From positions 1-37,827 of the forward strand of contig JAICGJ010000037.1 of NCBI GenBank assembly GCA_025923195.1: 37,827 bases of DNA. Reading direction: 5' to 3'. The DNA comes from Chryseolinea sp. Its GTDB lineage: Bacteria; Bacteroidota; Bacteroidia; Cytophagales; Cyclobacteriaceae. A program made the translations under genes and the position numbers. Numbering within the stretch: the first letter of the stretch is position 1; the number at the start of each line of letters is the position of its first letter. Below are positions 25,931 to 33,053 of the stretch, piece by piece. The notes under the pieces were generated by a model. It did not search any database, was not told where the DNA came from, and saw only the letters and a list, made by a program, of their open reading frames with translations.

Positions 25931-27142
25931 TCACTTGCAGATCTCCTTTTTCATTTTGTCGGTAACCGCGAGGCCGAGCGATTCGGCCTTCTTGAGATCC
26001 TGGCAGGCCTCTACGGATTTCTTCGCCCGCTGCCGCGCGATTGAACGGTTATAGAAGGCCGCTGCATAGTCTGGATTGAACGTAATGGCTATCGTATAAT
26101 CTTCAATTGCCTCCTCGATGCGCCCTTGCTTGCTGAGCACATTTCCGCGGTTGAGCCATGCTTTTTCAAATTTTTCATTTAGTTCTATCGCCTTGGTGTA
26201 ATCTGAATAAGCACCCTTCAGGTCATCCAGTTTCTCCCTGACATGCCCGCGATTAAGCCAGATCTCCGGGTCTTTAGGCTGGATTTCCAATGCCCTGTCA
26301 TAATCTTCGAGCGCGCCCTTGTAAAACCCGCCTTCCATACGTTGGAACGCGCGCTCAAGGTAAGGATACAGCATGCTGGAATCGCTTTCTATCGCTTTTT
26401 CAAGCTCATCTTCCATAGTGCTCGACTCGCCTTTCTTTCGTTTTAAGGCAGCGATGTTATGCAAGGCAAGCGCATGGTCTGGGTGTAACGATAAGGCGGT
26501 CTGATAGTCCTGCATGGCGGTTGCATCATTCAAACCTTCCTTGGCTATTCCGCGATTCACAAAATAATCAGCCTCCTTGCTTTTGAGTCGGATGGCGGAG
26601 TCGAGCCAGGTTATAGCGCTCTGATAATTACCTAGTTTTGTTTCAACGAGACCCAGGTAATTAAAGATCTGGGGCTTGATGTTACCTTGTGCAGTTAGAA
26701 TTTGGTTCGAACCGGTTGCTGAGGCGGACTGGTTAAAGAAGATTGTTTGTGTTTCTCCTGGTGGGAGCGTAAGCAGTTTCAGTAGATCAGCTTTTGCTTG
26801 ATCGTATAGTCCCAGTTGATATCGTACCGTCGCCCTGCTAAACAGGGCTTCAGGCTGATCTGGCTTTAATTCGAGATAAATGTTATAGTCGGTGTTGGCT
26901 CCCCTCAGATCATCCAACTGCTCGCGGGCAGATCCACGGGTAAAGTAGGCATCGGCAAAACCAGGGCTCTCCTGCAGGCATTTGTTCAGATATTCAAGCG
27001 CAAGCTTATAGTTGCCCGCGTTATGGGCCGCTTCACCCTGCTCATACAATTTTTTCGAATCTGCGCGTTTATCCTGCGCAAATAAAGCCGTTGGGATGAA
27101 CAAGGCGACGAGTGCCAGCGCCTCATAAAATTTGCGTAGCAT
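25931..27142 (-). CDS. Secreted tetratricopeptide repeat protein
   Basis: The ATG at 27142 is chosen because it begins a signal peptide (MLRKFYEALALVALFIPTALFAQ). Upstream ATGs in frame (27187, 27226) would add an unlikely leader. The 403-residue product is built from about nine or ten TPR units; the clearest are AGNYKLALEYLNKCL, DLRGANTDYNIYLEL, DLKGAYSDYTKAIELN and GRIEEAIEDYTIAITFNPDYAAAF in parts. TPR arrays are protein-interaction scaffolds; here it would act in the periplasm. The gene is on the opposite strand to its neighbours and sits between ligD and the TetR-like gene, so no functional link to NHEJ is implied. A 6-bp inverted repeat lies in the short gap after ligD (25889-25910). 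Confidence 0.85.
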   Translation of the reverse strand: MLRKFYEALALVALFIPTALFAQDKRADSKKLYEQGEAAHNAGNYKLALEYLNKCLQESPGFADAYFTRGSAREQLDDLRGANTDYNIYLELKPDQPEALFSRATVRYQLGLYDQAKADLLKLLTLPPGETQTIFFNQSASATGSNQILTAQGNIKPQIFNYLGLVETKLGNYQSAITWLDSAIRLKSKEADYFVNRGIAKEGLNDATAMQDYQTALSLHPDHALALHNIAALKRKKGESSTMEDELEKAIESDSSMLYPYLERAFQRMEGGFYKGALEDYDRALEIQPKDPEIWLNRGHVREKLDDLKGAYSDYTKAIELNEKFEKAWLNRGNVLSKQGRIEEAIEDYTIAITFNPDYAAAFYNRSIARQRAKKSVEACQDLKKAESLGLAVTDKMKKEICK

Positions 27143-27258
27143 CGTTATGATCCTGACCAGTCTTGCAGGGATTTTGAATACGTACATGATGCTGAAATTA
27201 ACGAAATTATCACGAGCAAAGTGCAAACCATTTTAATTGAATTTCAGTTAATAGAGTC

Positions 27259-27933
27259 ATGGAAACCGCCAAAAAAACTTCCCGCAGATCCGAGAGCAAG
27301 GCTTCGGACGACAAGATCAAGGCTGCCTATATCGAGTCTGTGCTCACACATGGATCCAGGCCTGTTTCAGTGTACAAGTTCTGCGTGGATATTGGCATCA
27401 AGGAGGAGGAGTTTTATAATCGATTTGGGTCATTTGACGGGCTTGAAAACTATATCTGGAAGGGTTTTATTGACAAAACGCTTGGCCGTTTGAAGGCCGA
27501 CAAGGCTTTTCAAAGTTTTATCACCCGCGAAAAAATTTTAGCATTTTATTTTACCCTGCTGGAAGAATTGAAATCCAGTCGAAGCTATGTCATATTTCAG
27601 CTGGAGCACTCCAAGAAATTTGAGCTTGTTCCCGAATACATCAAGGGGTTTAAGGCTGAGTTCGAGTCGTTTTTTGAGTCAGTCCTCAATGTGGCAAAAG
27701 GGAAGGGAGAAGTTGCCACGCGACCGGTAATTGATAAACGTTATCCACAACTTTTTTGGCTGCACCTGGGATTTATACTTCTATTTTGGAAACAGGACAG
27801 CAGCGCTGGATTTGAAAAAACAGATGCCGCAATTGAAAAATCCGTTAACCTGGCATTTGATCTAATTGGAAAAGGTGCGGTTGACTCGGCAATAGATTTT
27901 GCCAAGTTTTTATATCAAAACAAAATCAAATAA
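27259..27933 (+). CDS. TetR-like transcriptional regulator
   Basis: The 224-residue protein has an N-terminal TetR-type HTH (about residues 15-65: IKAAYIESVLTHG, VSVYKFCVDIGIKEEEFYN, RFGSFDGLENYIW) in which the usual 'YYHFxSKxxL' appears as FYNRFGSFDGLE. A helical ligand-binding-like domain follows. The N-terminus is basic (KKTSRRSESK). It lies 9 bp upstream of the AarF-like kinase gene and is probably co-transcribed with it, a pairing I believe is recurrent in Bacteroidota. The signal sensed and the operator are not known. Confidence 0.8.
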   Translation: METAKKTSRRSESKASDDKIKAAYIESVLTHGSRPVSVYKFCVDIGIKEEEFYNRFGSFDGLENYIWKGFIDKTLGRLKADKAFQSFITREKILAFYFTLLEELKSSRSYVIFQLEHSKKFELVPEYIKGFKAEFESFFESVLNVAKGKGEVATRPVIDKRYPQLFWLHLGFILLFWKQDSSAGFEKTDAAIEKSVNLAFDLIGKGAVDSAIDFAKFLYQNKIK

Positions 27934-27942
27934 CAAGCCCGC

Positions 27943-29235
27943 GTGAAAGAATTTGATCGAATACCCGTCTCGAAGGTGCAACGGGCTTCTAAGTTTATAA
28001 CTACTGGTGCCAAGATCGGCTCAAATTATCTTAAACATTATGGTAAAAAGCTTATCAATGGCGAAGTGAGCCGTGACGAACTGCACCTTGATAACGCCAC
28101 CGACATCTATAACTCGCTGAGCGAGTTAAAAGGGGGAGCGTTGAAAGTAGCTCAGATGCTCAGCATGGATAAGAATCTCCTGCCAACAGCATACCAGCAA
28201 AAGTTTGCTATGGCTCAGTACAGCGCACCACCGTTGTCTTATCCACTCGTTGTGAAGACATTTCAGAAGTACTTTGGAAAGGGACCTGCGGAGATCTTTG
28301 ATTCATTTACAACGAAGGCGACGAACGCGGCCTCTATGGGCCAGGTTCATCAGGCAGTTCTGAGAGGCAAAAAGCTCGCGGTCAAGATTCAATACCCGGG
28401 CGTGGGTGACAGTGTTAAGTCCGATTTAGCCATGGTGAAGCCCATAGCGCTGACGATGTTTAAGCTAAACCCCGTGGAGTATGATGAGTTTATTCAGGAG
28501 GTTGAGTCCAGGATGCTGGAAGAAACGGATTATGCGCTGGAGCTTCGGCGGTCAATGGAACTCTCAGCCAAGACTCGTCATTTGAAAAATATCAAATTCC
28601 CGACCTACTATCCCGAGTATTCCTCTGATAAAATTCTGACCATGGACTGGATCGAAGGCAGGCCTCTTGGTGAAGTGCTGAATGAAACAATTCCGCAGAA
28701 GGAGCGAGACAAACTTGGTCAGGCGCTTTGGGATTTTTACCACTTTCAAATGCACACTTTGAAGGCCGTTCATGCCGATCCGCATCCAGGGAATTTTATC
28801 ATTACCGATGATTATCAGCTGGGTATCATTGACTTTGGTTGCGTAAAGGTCATCCCGTCAGAGTTTTACCAGGTCTATTTTCAACTGCTTGAAGAGGATG
28901 TGCTGACAAACCTCCAAAAGCGGGATAAAACCTTCCGGGAGCTGCGGTTCATTCATGCACAGGATACAAAGAAGGAAGTGGAATTTTTCACAGGTATATT
29001 CGTGAAGTTGGTGGAGCTATTGGGCAGACCATTCCGTTCAGAGACGTTTGACTTTGCAGATAATGCATATTTTGATGAGCTGTATTCTTTTGGAGAGAAG
29101 CTTTCGACAATGAAAGAGCTGCGCGAATCAAAAAGAGCGCGAGGTGTGGGAGAGGCTGTTTACCTCAACCGTACCTATTTCGGTTTGTATACGATATTGC
29201 ATGATTTGAAGGCGAGGATAAATACGAATTGGTAG
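27943..29235 (+). CDS. AarF/ABC1/UbiB family atypical kinase
   Basis: The 430-residue protein uses a GTG start at 27943. It has the UbiB-family marks: the KxGQ-like motif SELKGGALKVAQMLSMD (the Gln after the Lys-Gly segment), the alanine-rich loop NAASMGQVHQA, the catalytic Lys of LAVKIQYPGV, the Glu of EVESRMLEETDYALE, and the catalytic region HADPHPGNFI with the metal Asp in GIIDFGCVK. UbiB proteins are ATPases/kinases that support quinone or isoprenoid lipid metabolism in some bacteria; the precise role in this organism is inferred at most. It follows the TetR-like regulator with a 9-bp gap. Its TAG stop is followed directly by a repeat element. Confidence 0.93.
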   Translation: MKEFDRIPVSKVQRASKFITTGAKIGSNYLKHYGKKLINGEVSRDELHLDNATDIYNSLSELKGGALKVAQMLSMDKNLLPTAYQQKFAMAQYSAPPLSYPLVVKTFQKYFGKGPAEIFDSFTTKATNAASMGQVHQAVLRGKKLAVKIQYPGVGDSVKSDLAMVKPIALTMFKLNPVEYDEFIQEVESRMLEETDYALELRRSMELSAKTRHLKNIKFPTYYPEYSSDKILTMDWIEGRPLGEVLNETIPQKERDKLGQALWDFYHFQMHTLKAVHADPHPGNFIITDDYQLGIIDFGCVKVIPSEFYQVYFQLLEEDVLTNLQKRDKTFRELRFIHAQDTKKEVEFFTGIFVKLVELLGRPFRSETFDFADNAYFDELYSFGEKLSTMKELRESKRARGVGEAVYLNRTYFGLYTILHDLKARINTNW

Positions 29236-29350
29236 TTTAAAGATTATAGTTTAAAAGTGTTTAAAGTTCAAGGTTTCAGGCTGCCAATCTTGTGCCCTGT
29301 AGCCCGCTTTGTCGCATACGTAACGTAAACCTTAAACTTGAAACTTGGAA
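29236..29350. repeat. Heptamer-armed post-stop element 3
   Basis: The element starts at the first base after the AarF-like stop. Left arm heptamers include TTTAAAG, ATTATAG, then TTTAAAG, TTCAAGG, TTTCAGG (29260-29280); the right arm 29322-29349 reads AACGTAA, ACCTTAA, ACTTGAA, ACTTGGA. Positions 29259-29276 and 29327-29344 are reverse complements with two mismatches in 18. The core of about 45 bp is unique in the window. Confidence 0.8.
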
Positions 29351-29404
29351 CATTTTTTATATCTTAGCTCCCGCCTGATTCACTTTTTAATCTAACTTAA
29401 TGTT

Positions 29405-30256
29405 ATGAGAGCAATCTGGAAAGGACACATTCAATTCTCCCTCGTTACCATTCCCATCCGTATTTATAACGCCATTGACTCAGGTCAGACGATAAGTTTT
29501 AACCTGTTGTCGAAGGAGGGCCACAACCCCGTCAGTTATGAAAAGAAAGATAAGGTAACGGGACAGACACTTAGGGCGGAAGACATTGTCAAAGGATATC
29601 AATATGAGCCTGGTCAATATGTGATCATCGAGCAGGAGGACTTCGATAAAGTCAAATTGAAGAGCGAGAGAGTGATCGAAATCCAGGGTTTTGTTAGTGC
29701 TGGTGAAGTACATCCGACCCTGTACGAATCGCCCTATTACCTTGGTCCCGACGGAGACATGGCTTCTAAGACCTATGGACTTCTGAGCCAGACATTAAAG
29801 GAAACTGGCAGAATTGCCGTGGGAAAAGTTGTGCTGCGTGACCGCGAAACTCCTGTTCTGATTTCGCCCCACGAAGGTGGAATGGTGATGTATAGGCTGC
29901 GATATCCCAATGAAGTCCGAAGCATCCGCGAGGTACCTCAGCTACTGGATGTCAAGACCGATAAGGAACAACTCAAATTAGCGAAGACGTTAGTCGACTC
30001 GATGACCACCAAATTCGCTAACATCGAGATGAAGGATCATTATTACGATGCCCTCAAGGCAATAATCGATGCCAAAGTATCAGGCAAAGAAATTGTATCC
30101 ATTGTTGAGGAAGCGCCCAAAGTGGTAGATATAATGACGGCGCTGAAGGCCAGTATCGATGCTGCGAAGAAGCCGATGGAAAAAGCCAAGGGAACATCAG
30201 CAAAAAAGGAAAAGGCCGAGAAGCCAGCCAAGTCGGTGCGCCGAAAAGCGAGCTGA
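29405..30256 (+). CDS. ku: Ku homodimer NHEJ protein
   Basis: The 283-residue protein starts MRAIWKGHIQFSLVTIPIRI, the standard opening of bacterial Ku. Core blocks are ISFNLLSKEGHNPVSYEKKD, VTGQTLRAEDIVKGYQYE, SPYYLGPDGDMASKTYGLL and REVPQLLDVKT. Ku forms a ring-shaped homodimer that binds broken DNA ends and recruits LigD. The C-terminal 40 residues are strongly basic (AAKKPMEKAKGTSAKKEK, then VRRKAS), like the Lys-rich tails that add DNA binding in other bacterial Ku proteins. It lies 3.5 kb downstream of ligD on the same strand, with three unrelated genes between. The start at 29405 is supported by family N-terminus; a repeat element occupies much of the gap before it. Confidence 0.96.
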   Translation: MRAIWKGHIQFSLVTIPIRIYNAIDSGQTISFNLLSKEGHNPVSYEKKDKVTGQTLRAEDIVKGYQYEPGQYVIIEQEDFDKVKLKSERVIEIQGFVSAGEVHPTLYESPYYLGPDGDMASKTYGLLSQTLKETGRIAVGKVVLRDRETPVLISPHEGGMVMYRLRYPNEVRSIREVPQLLDVKTDKEQLKLAKTLVDSMTTKFANIEMKDHYYDALKAIIDAKVSGKEIVSIVEEAPKVVDIMTALKASIDAAKKPMEKAKGTSAKKEKAEKPAKSVRRKAS

Positions 30257-30306
30257 TCAAAAATCTATGGCTGAATATTTATTCGATGCAGTTAAGAGAT
30301 AACAAT

Positions 30307-30314
30307 TAACTTTG
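30307..30314 (+). promoter_or_regulatory. -7 promoter box immediately before a start codon
   Basis: TAACTTTG is an exact TAnnTTTG, 4 nt upstream of the ATG at 30319. ATTTATT at 30277-30283 is a loose -33 candidate. The transcript would be leaderless or nearly so. Confidence 0.5.
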
Positions 30315-30318
30315 CACG

Positions 30319-30915
30319 ATGGCGAAGATCATCAAGTTTCCTATTCCTACACCAGAAAAATTCGGACCTCAGCGGGTTCGAAACAGGAAGGATCAGCGTC
30401 GTGACCCCACGGGCCAGCTAAATCTGTTTACGGGGGGCAAGGTTGTTAAATTAAACCAACTCACGATCTTCGAAGAAGCCCTGCAACTAGATGAGCAGGG
30501 AAACAAGCAGCGCGCCAGAATCGGTTACCTCCAGGCCATTGAACAGAACGATTCAGTTGCCGACGCATACTGCAATCTCGGAATTATTGAATCCACCGCC
30601 GGCGCGCATGCAAAAGCCTTGGATTGCTTTACACAGTGCCTCAAGACTGACCCACGCCACTTCGAAGCGCATTATAATTTAGCAAACCTTTATGGGGAGA
30701 TTGGGAACTTCGGATTGGCAAAAGCGCACTACGAAATTTCAATCCAGTTAGAACCATCATTTCCCAACAGTTACTTCAATTTGGGCCTTACGCTTGCCAT
30801 GAACAAGGAATTTGAGCTGGCTGTTGATGCCATAAAGCAATTTAGAAAAATTGCCCAGCCGGCGGACCAAGAGCTTGCTGATAACCTCATTCAAAAGTTG
30901 ACTGCTGCTTTGTAG
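30319..30915 (+). CDS. Tetratricopeptide repeat protein (cytosolic)
   Basis: The 198-residue protein has no signal peptide. After a basic N-terminal 45 residues (RVRNRKDQRRDPTGQLNLF), it has about four TPR-like units: ALQLDEQGNKQRARIGYLQA, ADAYCNLGIIESTAGAHAKA, FEAHYNLANLYGEIGNFGLA and SYFNLGLTLAMNKEFELA. TPR folds bind partner proteins; the partner is unknown. The ATG is supported by the -7 box just ahead, although that placement leaves almost no leader. The TAG stop is followed immediately by a repeat element. Confidence 0.85.
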   Translation: MAKIIKFPIPTPEKFGPQRVRNRKDQRRDPTGQLNLFTGGKVVKLNQLTIFEEALQLDEQGNKQRARIGYLQAIEQNDSVADAYCNLGIIESTAGAHAKALDCFTQCLKTDPRHFEAHYNLANLYGEIGNFGLAKAHYEISIQLEPSFPNSYFNLGLTLAMNKEFELAVDAIKQFRKIAQPADQELADNLIQKLTAAL

Positions 30916-31010
30916 GTGTTTAAGTGTTTACGTGCTCGTGTTGGCGCAGCAAACTATCTGCAATGCGCCTGAACTTAGACACTTAAACACCTGAACACCT
31001 GAACACATTT
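30916..31010. repeat. Octamer-armed post-stop element 4
   Basis: It begins at the first base after the TPR gene stop and fills almost the whole gap to the convergent gene. The left arm reads GTGTTTAA, GTGTTTAC, GTGCTCGT; the right arm from 30979 reads ACACTTAA, ACACCTGA, ACACCTGA, ACACATTT. Positions 30916-30930 and 30976-30990 are reverse complements with one mismatch in 15, and GGCGCA (30943-30948) pairs with TGCGCC (30964-30969) inside. It could act as a terminator-like hairpin for both genes, though it lacks a T-run. Confidence 0.82.
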
Positions 31011-31016
31011 GAACCT

Positions 31017-31529
31017 TCATCCTATTTCTTTAAGCACTTTCCTTCCTCGACTTCTAAACGCGGCTGAGCTTTGGAGGATCTGATCTTCTAGAATTAACTT
31101 CAATTCATTTCTTAATTCAGGCTGGCCGCGGGTGATGTTGTTGAGTACTGTCATAGAAAACACCCGTATGGCAATGGCTACCTTTCTGTCCTGAAGGTAT
31201 CTGAAGCAATGATCAGCAACTTCACCTTGAAATCGTTTGGGTACATCAACGTATTGCAGCAGTCTGAAGGTATTGCGGATGAACGCGTCATGTACGTGGG
31301 GATCATGCAAAAAATTGAGCAGTGTTTTGAAATGAGGATCAAGTAAATAAGGCCACTTTTCTACACAAATGGTTAATGGCCAGGCAGCACGTTGTGTCAG
31401 CCGGAAAGGCCCTTCTTTATAGACCTCAACTAATAGTTTAAACCGGTCCCGTCTACCATCCACGTATTCAACAATTTCGTTAGTTTGCGATTTTGACTGT
31501 CCCAATTCAAGCCTCTTTTTCAAATCCAT
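31017..31529 (-). CDS. Helical-repeat (HEAT/ARM-like) hypothetical protein
   Basis: The 170-residue all-helical protein has repeated pairs of helices with hydrophobic spacing, for example KLLVEVYKEGPFRLTQRAAW, HFKTLLNFLHDPHVHDAFIR, FRLLQYVDVPKRFQGEVAD and VAIAIRVFSMTVLNNITRGQ. This resembles HEAT/ARM-like repeats of the kind seen in adaptor proteins. I do not recognise a specific family. There is no signal peptide or membrane segment. The start ATG is at 31529. It is convergent with the TPR gene and shares the repeat element between them. Confidence 0.7.
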   Translation of the reverse strand: MDLKKRLELGQSKSQTNEIVEYVDGRRDRFKLLVEVYKEGPFRLTQRAAWPLTICVEKWPYLLDPHFKTLLNFLHDPHVHDAFIRNTFRLLQYVDVPKRFQGEVADHCFRYLQDRKVAIAIRVFSMTVLNNITRGQPELRNELKLILEDQILQSSAAFRSRGRKVLKEIG

Positions 31530-31637
31530 TTGAAGGAAAATTTGGTCGGGTTATCGTTGCTATAGGCCAATAGGCAATTGCTAATGAGCGGTTATAATAT
31601 GATAAGGTAATTTGAGGTATTAAACAACCACCTTGCT

Positions 31638-31739
31638 ATGGAACTAATTTTAACGATTGTCTCTACAGTTGCTGTTCAACTCGGCATCTGTATATTTTGC
31701 TTTCTTAAAAAACGTTCAGAAGTCGGTGTTAGCAGATAG
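31638..31739 (+). CDS. Possible 33-residue single-span membrane peptide
   Basis: ATG at 31638 to TAG at 31737 encodes MELILTIVSTVAVQLG and then ICIFCFLKKRSEVGVSR: one membrane segment with a positively charged tail, a typical small membrane protein layout. No Shine-Dalgarno or -7 box is clear. Its last 24 bp overlap the 3' end of the convergent HD/Pycsar-like gene. Short frames of this type arise by chance, so this is tentative. Confidence 0.25.
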   Translation: MELILTIVSTVAVQLGICIFCFLKKRSEVGVSR

Positions 31740-32927
31740 CCGGAATGCGATGATGAAAGATAGAATTGCTATGACAAAGCCATACATAAAAATACTGTAG
31801 GCAACTCTTAAGTGACGGTACTTTCTTCCCAGCACTTTTCCCAAATAATAAATGTCTTTAATAAGACTGCCGTACAAGTAATCCGCATCTTTCATCATCT
31901 CTTTCATTCCCCATTGATAATCTTCCACGGTCATGGCGTGGAAATTCCCAAAGAATAACAAATTGGTCTGTTTGTTTTTAATGTCTTCCCTGGTGAATTT
32001 TCCTGAGGAGACATTGGGCCTGCTCGCCAAGATGGAGAAAACCATGGTCGCCAGACACACCGAGATGAGCAATATGGTGGGCACCAGCAGATATGAATTC
32101 TCCTCCAGTTTGCGGATGAGCACAGATACAATGAGCGACAGAATTATCGAGTTGATCGTTATCAAAATGCTCGCCTTGCTGTCGACCATTTGACTGAGCA
32201 TAATGTGATTGTGGGAAGTTGTGCGAAACAATGTTTCAATGCCGCGGTCTGGCTTCAATACCTTCTCCTTCTCTAGTTTACCTTTTAACTTTTCAACCTC
32301 TTCTTCAAGCTTTCGGTATTTCTTGAAGCTTATTTCAGGTCGAAGGGACTTCTTCAGTCTCTTGATATTTTTTTGTTTAGCTTGTTCCAAGACGGTTCGA
32401 CCATACAGCGTGTGGTAGGAATGACCTTCCATGAACTGAACTGTAGAGTTGAGCCATTCCTCATTCGTCATATCCTTGGTTCCAAGTGCTCTAAGCTCCT
32501 CTCTCAGCATGCTGGATTTCTCCTGACACTCTTCCGTGGCCAGGTGGTAAAGGTCAGCATCGCAGAGAACCTGCGCAACGATAGAAGTTGGCTGCTGCGG
32601 CATGCGGGTGGCCAGTATCGCTTCTGTTACGACCCCAACTTTTTGCGAAGGGGCGCCAATTTTTTCCAGGAGCTCCCGCGCTTTTTGGGCGGAAGCTTCT
32701 TCATGGTTCTTCGAGCCGTTGGCGTAGCCCACATCATGAAGCCATGCGGCGACCAGCGCTGACTCCATTTCATCCGCGCTCAACGTCGCATGCCTGCCTA
32801 TAATTCCAACAGCGTCAACTACTTCCTTGGTGTGATCAAAATTATGAAACAGATGCTTTTCAAATGATCTGTTTTTGAACACCTGTTCTGCGAAGGTCCT
32901 GGCCTGCCGAATGTATTCCGAATCCAT
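31716..32927 (-). CDS. HD-domain protein with Pycsar-effector-like transmembrane domain
   Basis: The 403-residue protein has an N-terminal HD phosphohydrolase domain with His32, the His64-Asp65 pair in AAWLHDVGYA, His75 and a later Asp in LCDADLYHLAT. A charged coiled-coil linker (EEEVEKLKGKLEKEKV, about 205-225) follows. The C-terminal region (about 240-400) resembles the Pycsar effector membrane domain (DUF5706-like): DSKASILITINSIILSLIV, a second segment (LVPTILLISVCLATMVFSI) and a last one near 378-398 (SIFMYGFVIAILSFIIAF). Pycsar effectors respond to cCMP/cUMP and disrupt the membrane during phage infection; HD domains often hydrolyse nucleotides. No uridylate/cytidylate cyclase gene is beside it. 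Whether this protein defends against phage is inference. Confidence 0.85.
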   Translation of the reverse strand: MDSEYIRQARTFAEQVFKNRSFEKHLFHNFDHTKEVVDAVGIIGRHATLSADEMESALVAAWLHDVGYANGSKNHEEASAQKARELLEKIGAPSQKVGVVTEAILATRMPQQPTSIVAQVLCDADLYHLATEECQEKSSMLREELRALGTKDMTNEEWLNSTVQFMEGHSYHTLYGRTVLEQAKQKNIKRLKKSLRPEISFKKYRKLEEEVEKLKGKLEKEKVLKPDRGIETLFRTTSHNHIMLSQMVDSKASILITINSIILSLIVSVLIRKLEENSYLLVPTILLISVCLATMVFSILASRPNVSSGKFTREDIKNKQTNLLFFGNFHAMTVEDYQWGMKEMMKDADYLYGSLIKDIYYLGKVLGRKYRHLRVAYSIFMYGFVIAILSFIIAFRLSANTDF

Positions 32928-33053
32928 ACTGTTGTTAATTGTTAAAGGTAAAAATATTTTTCTCTTTCACTCCGACAGCTCTCATAAACGACGCGCAAAC
33001 TTTTCTACATTACAGGGCGTATTAGCGAAGCCGGTGAATCGGATTGAATTAGC

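Noticed and set aside
31530-33053. A pyrimidine cyclase gene that would complete a Pycsar system
   Set aside because: No cyclase motif is visible in the neighbouring frames; the gene on one side is a helical-repeat protein and on the other the phosphoesterase-BamA fusion.
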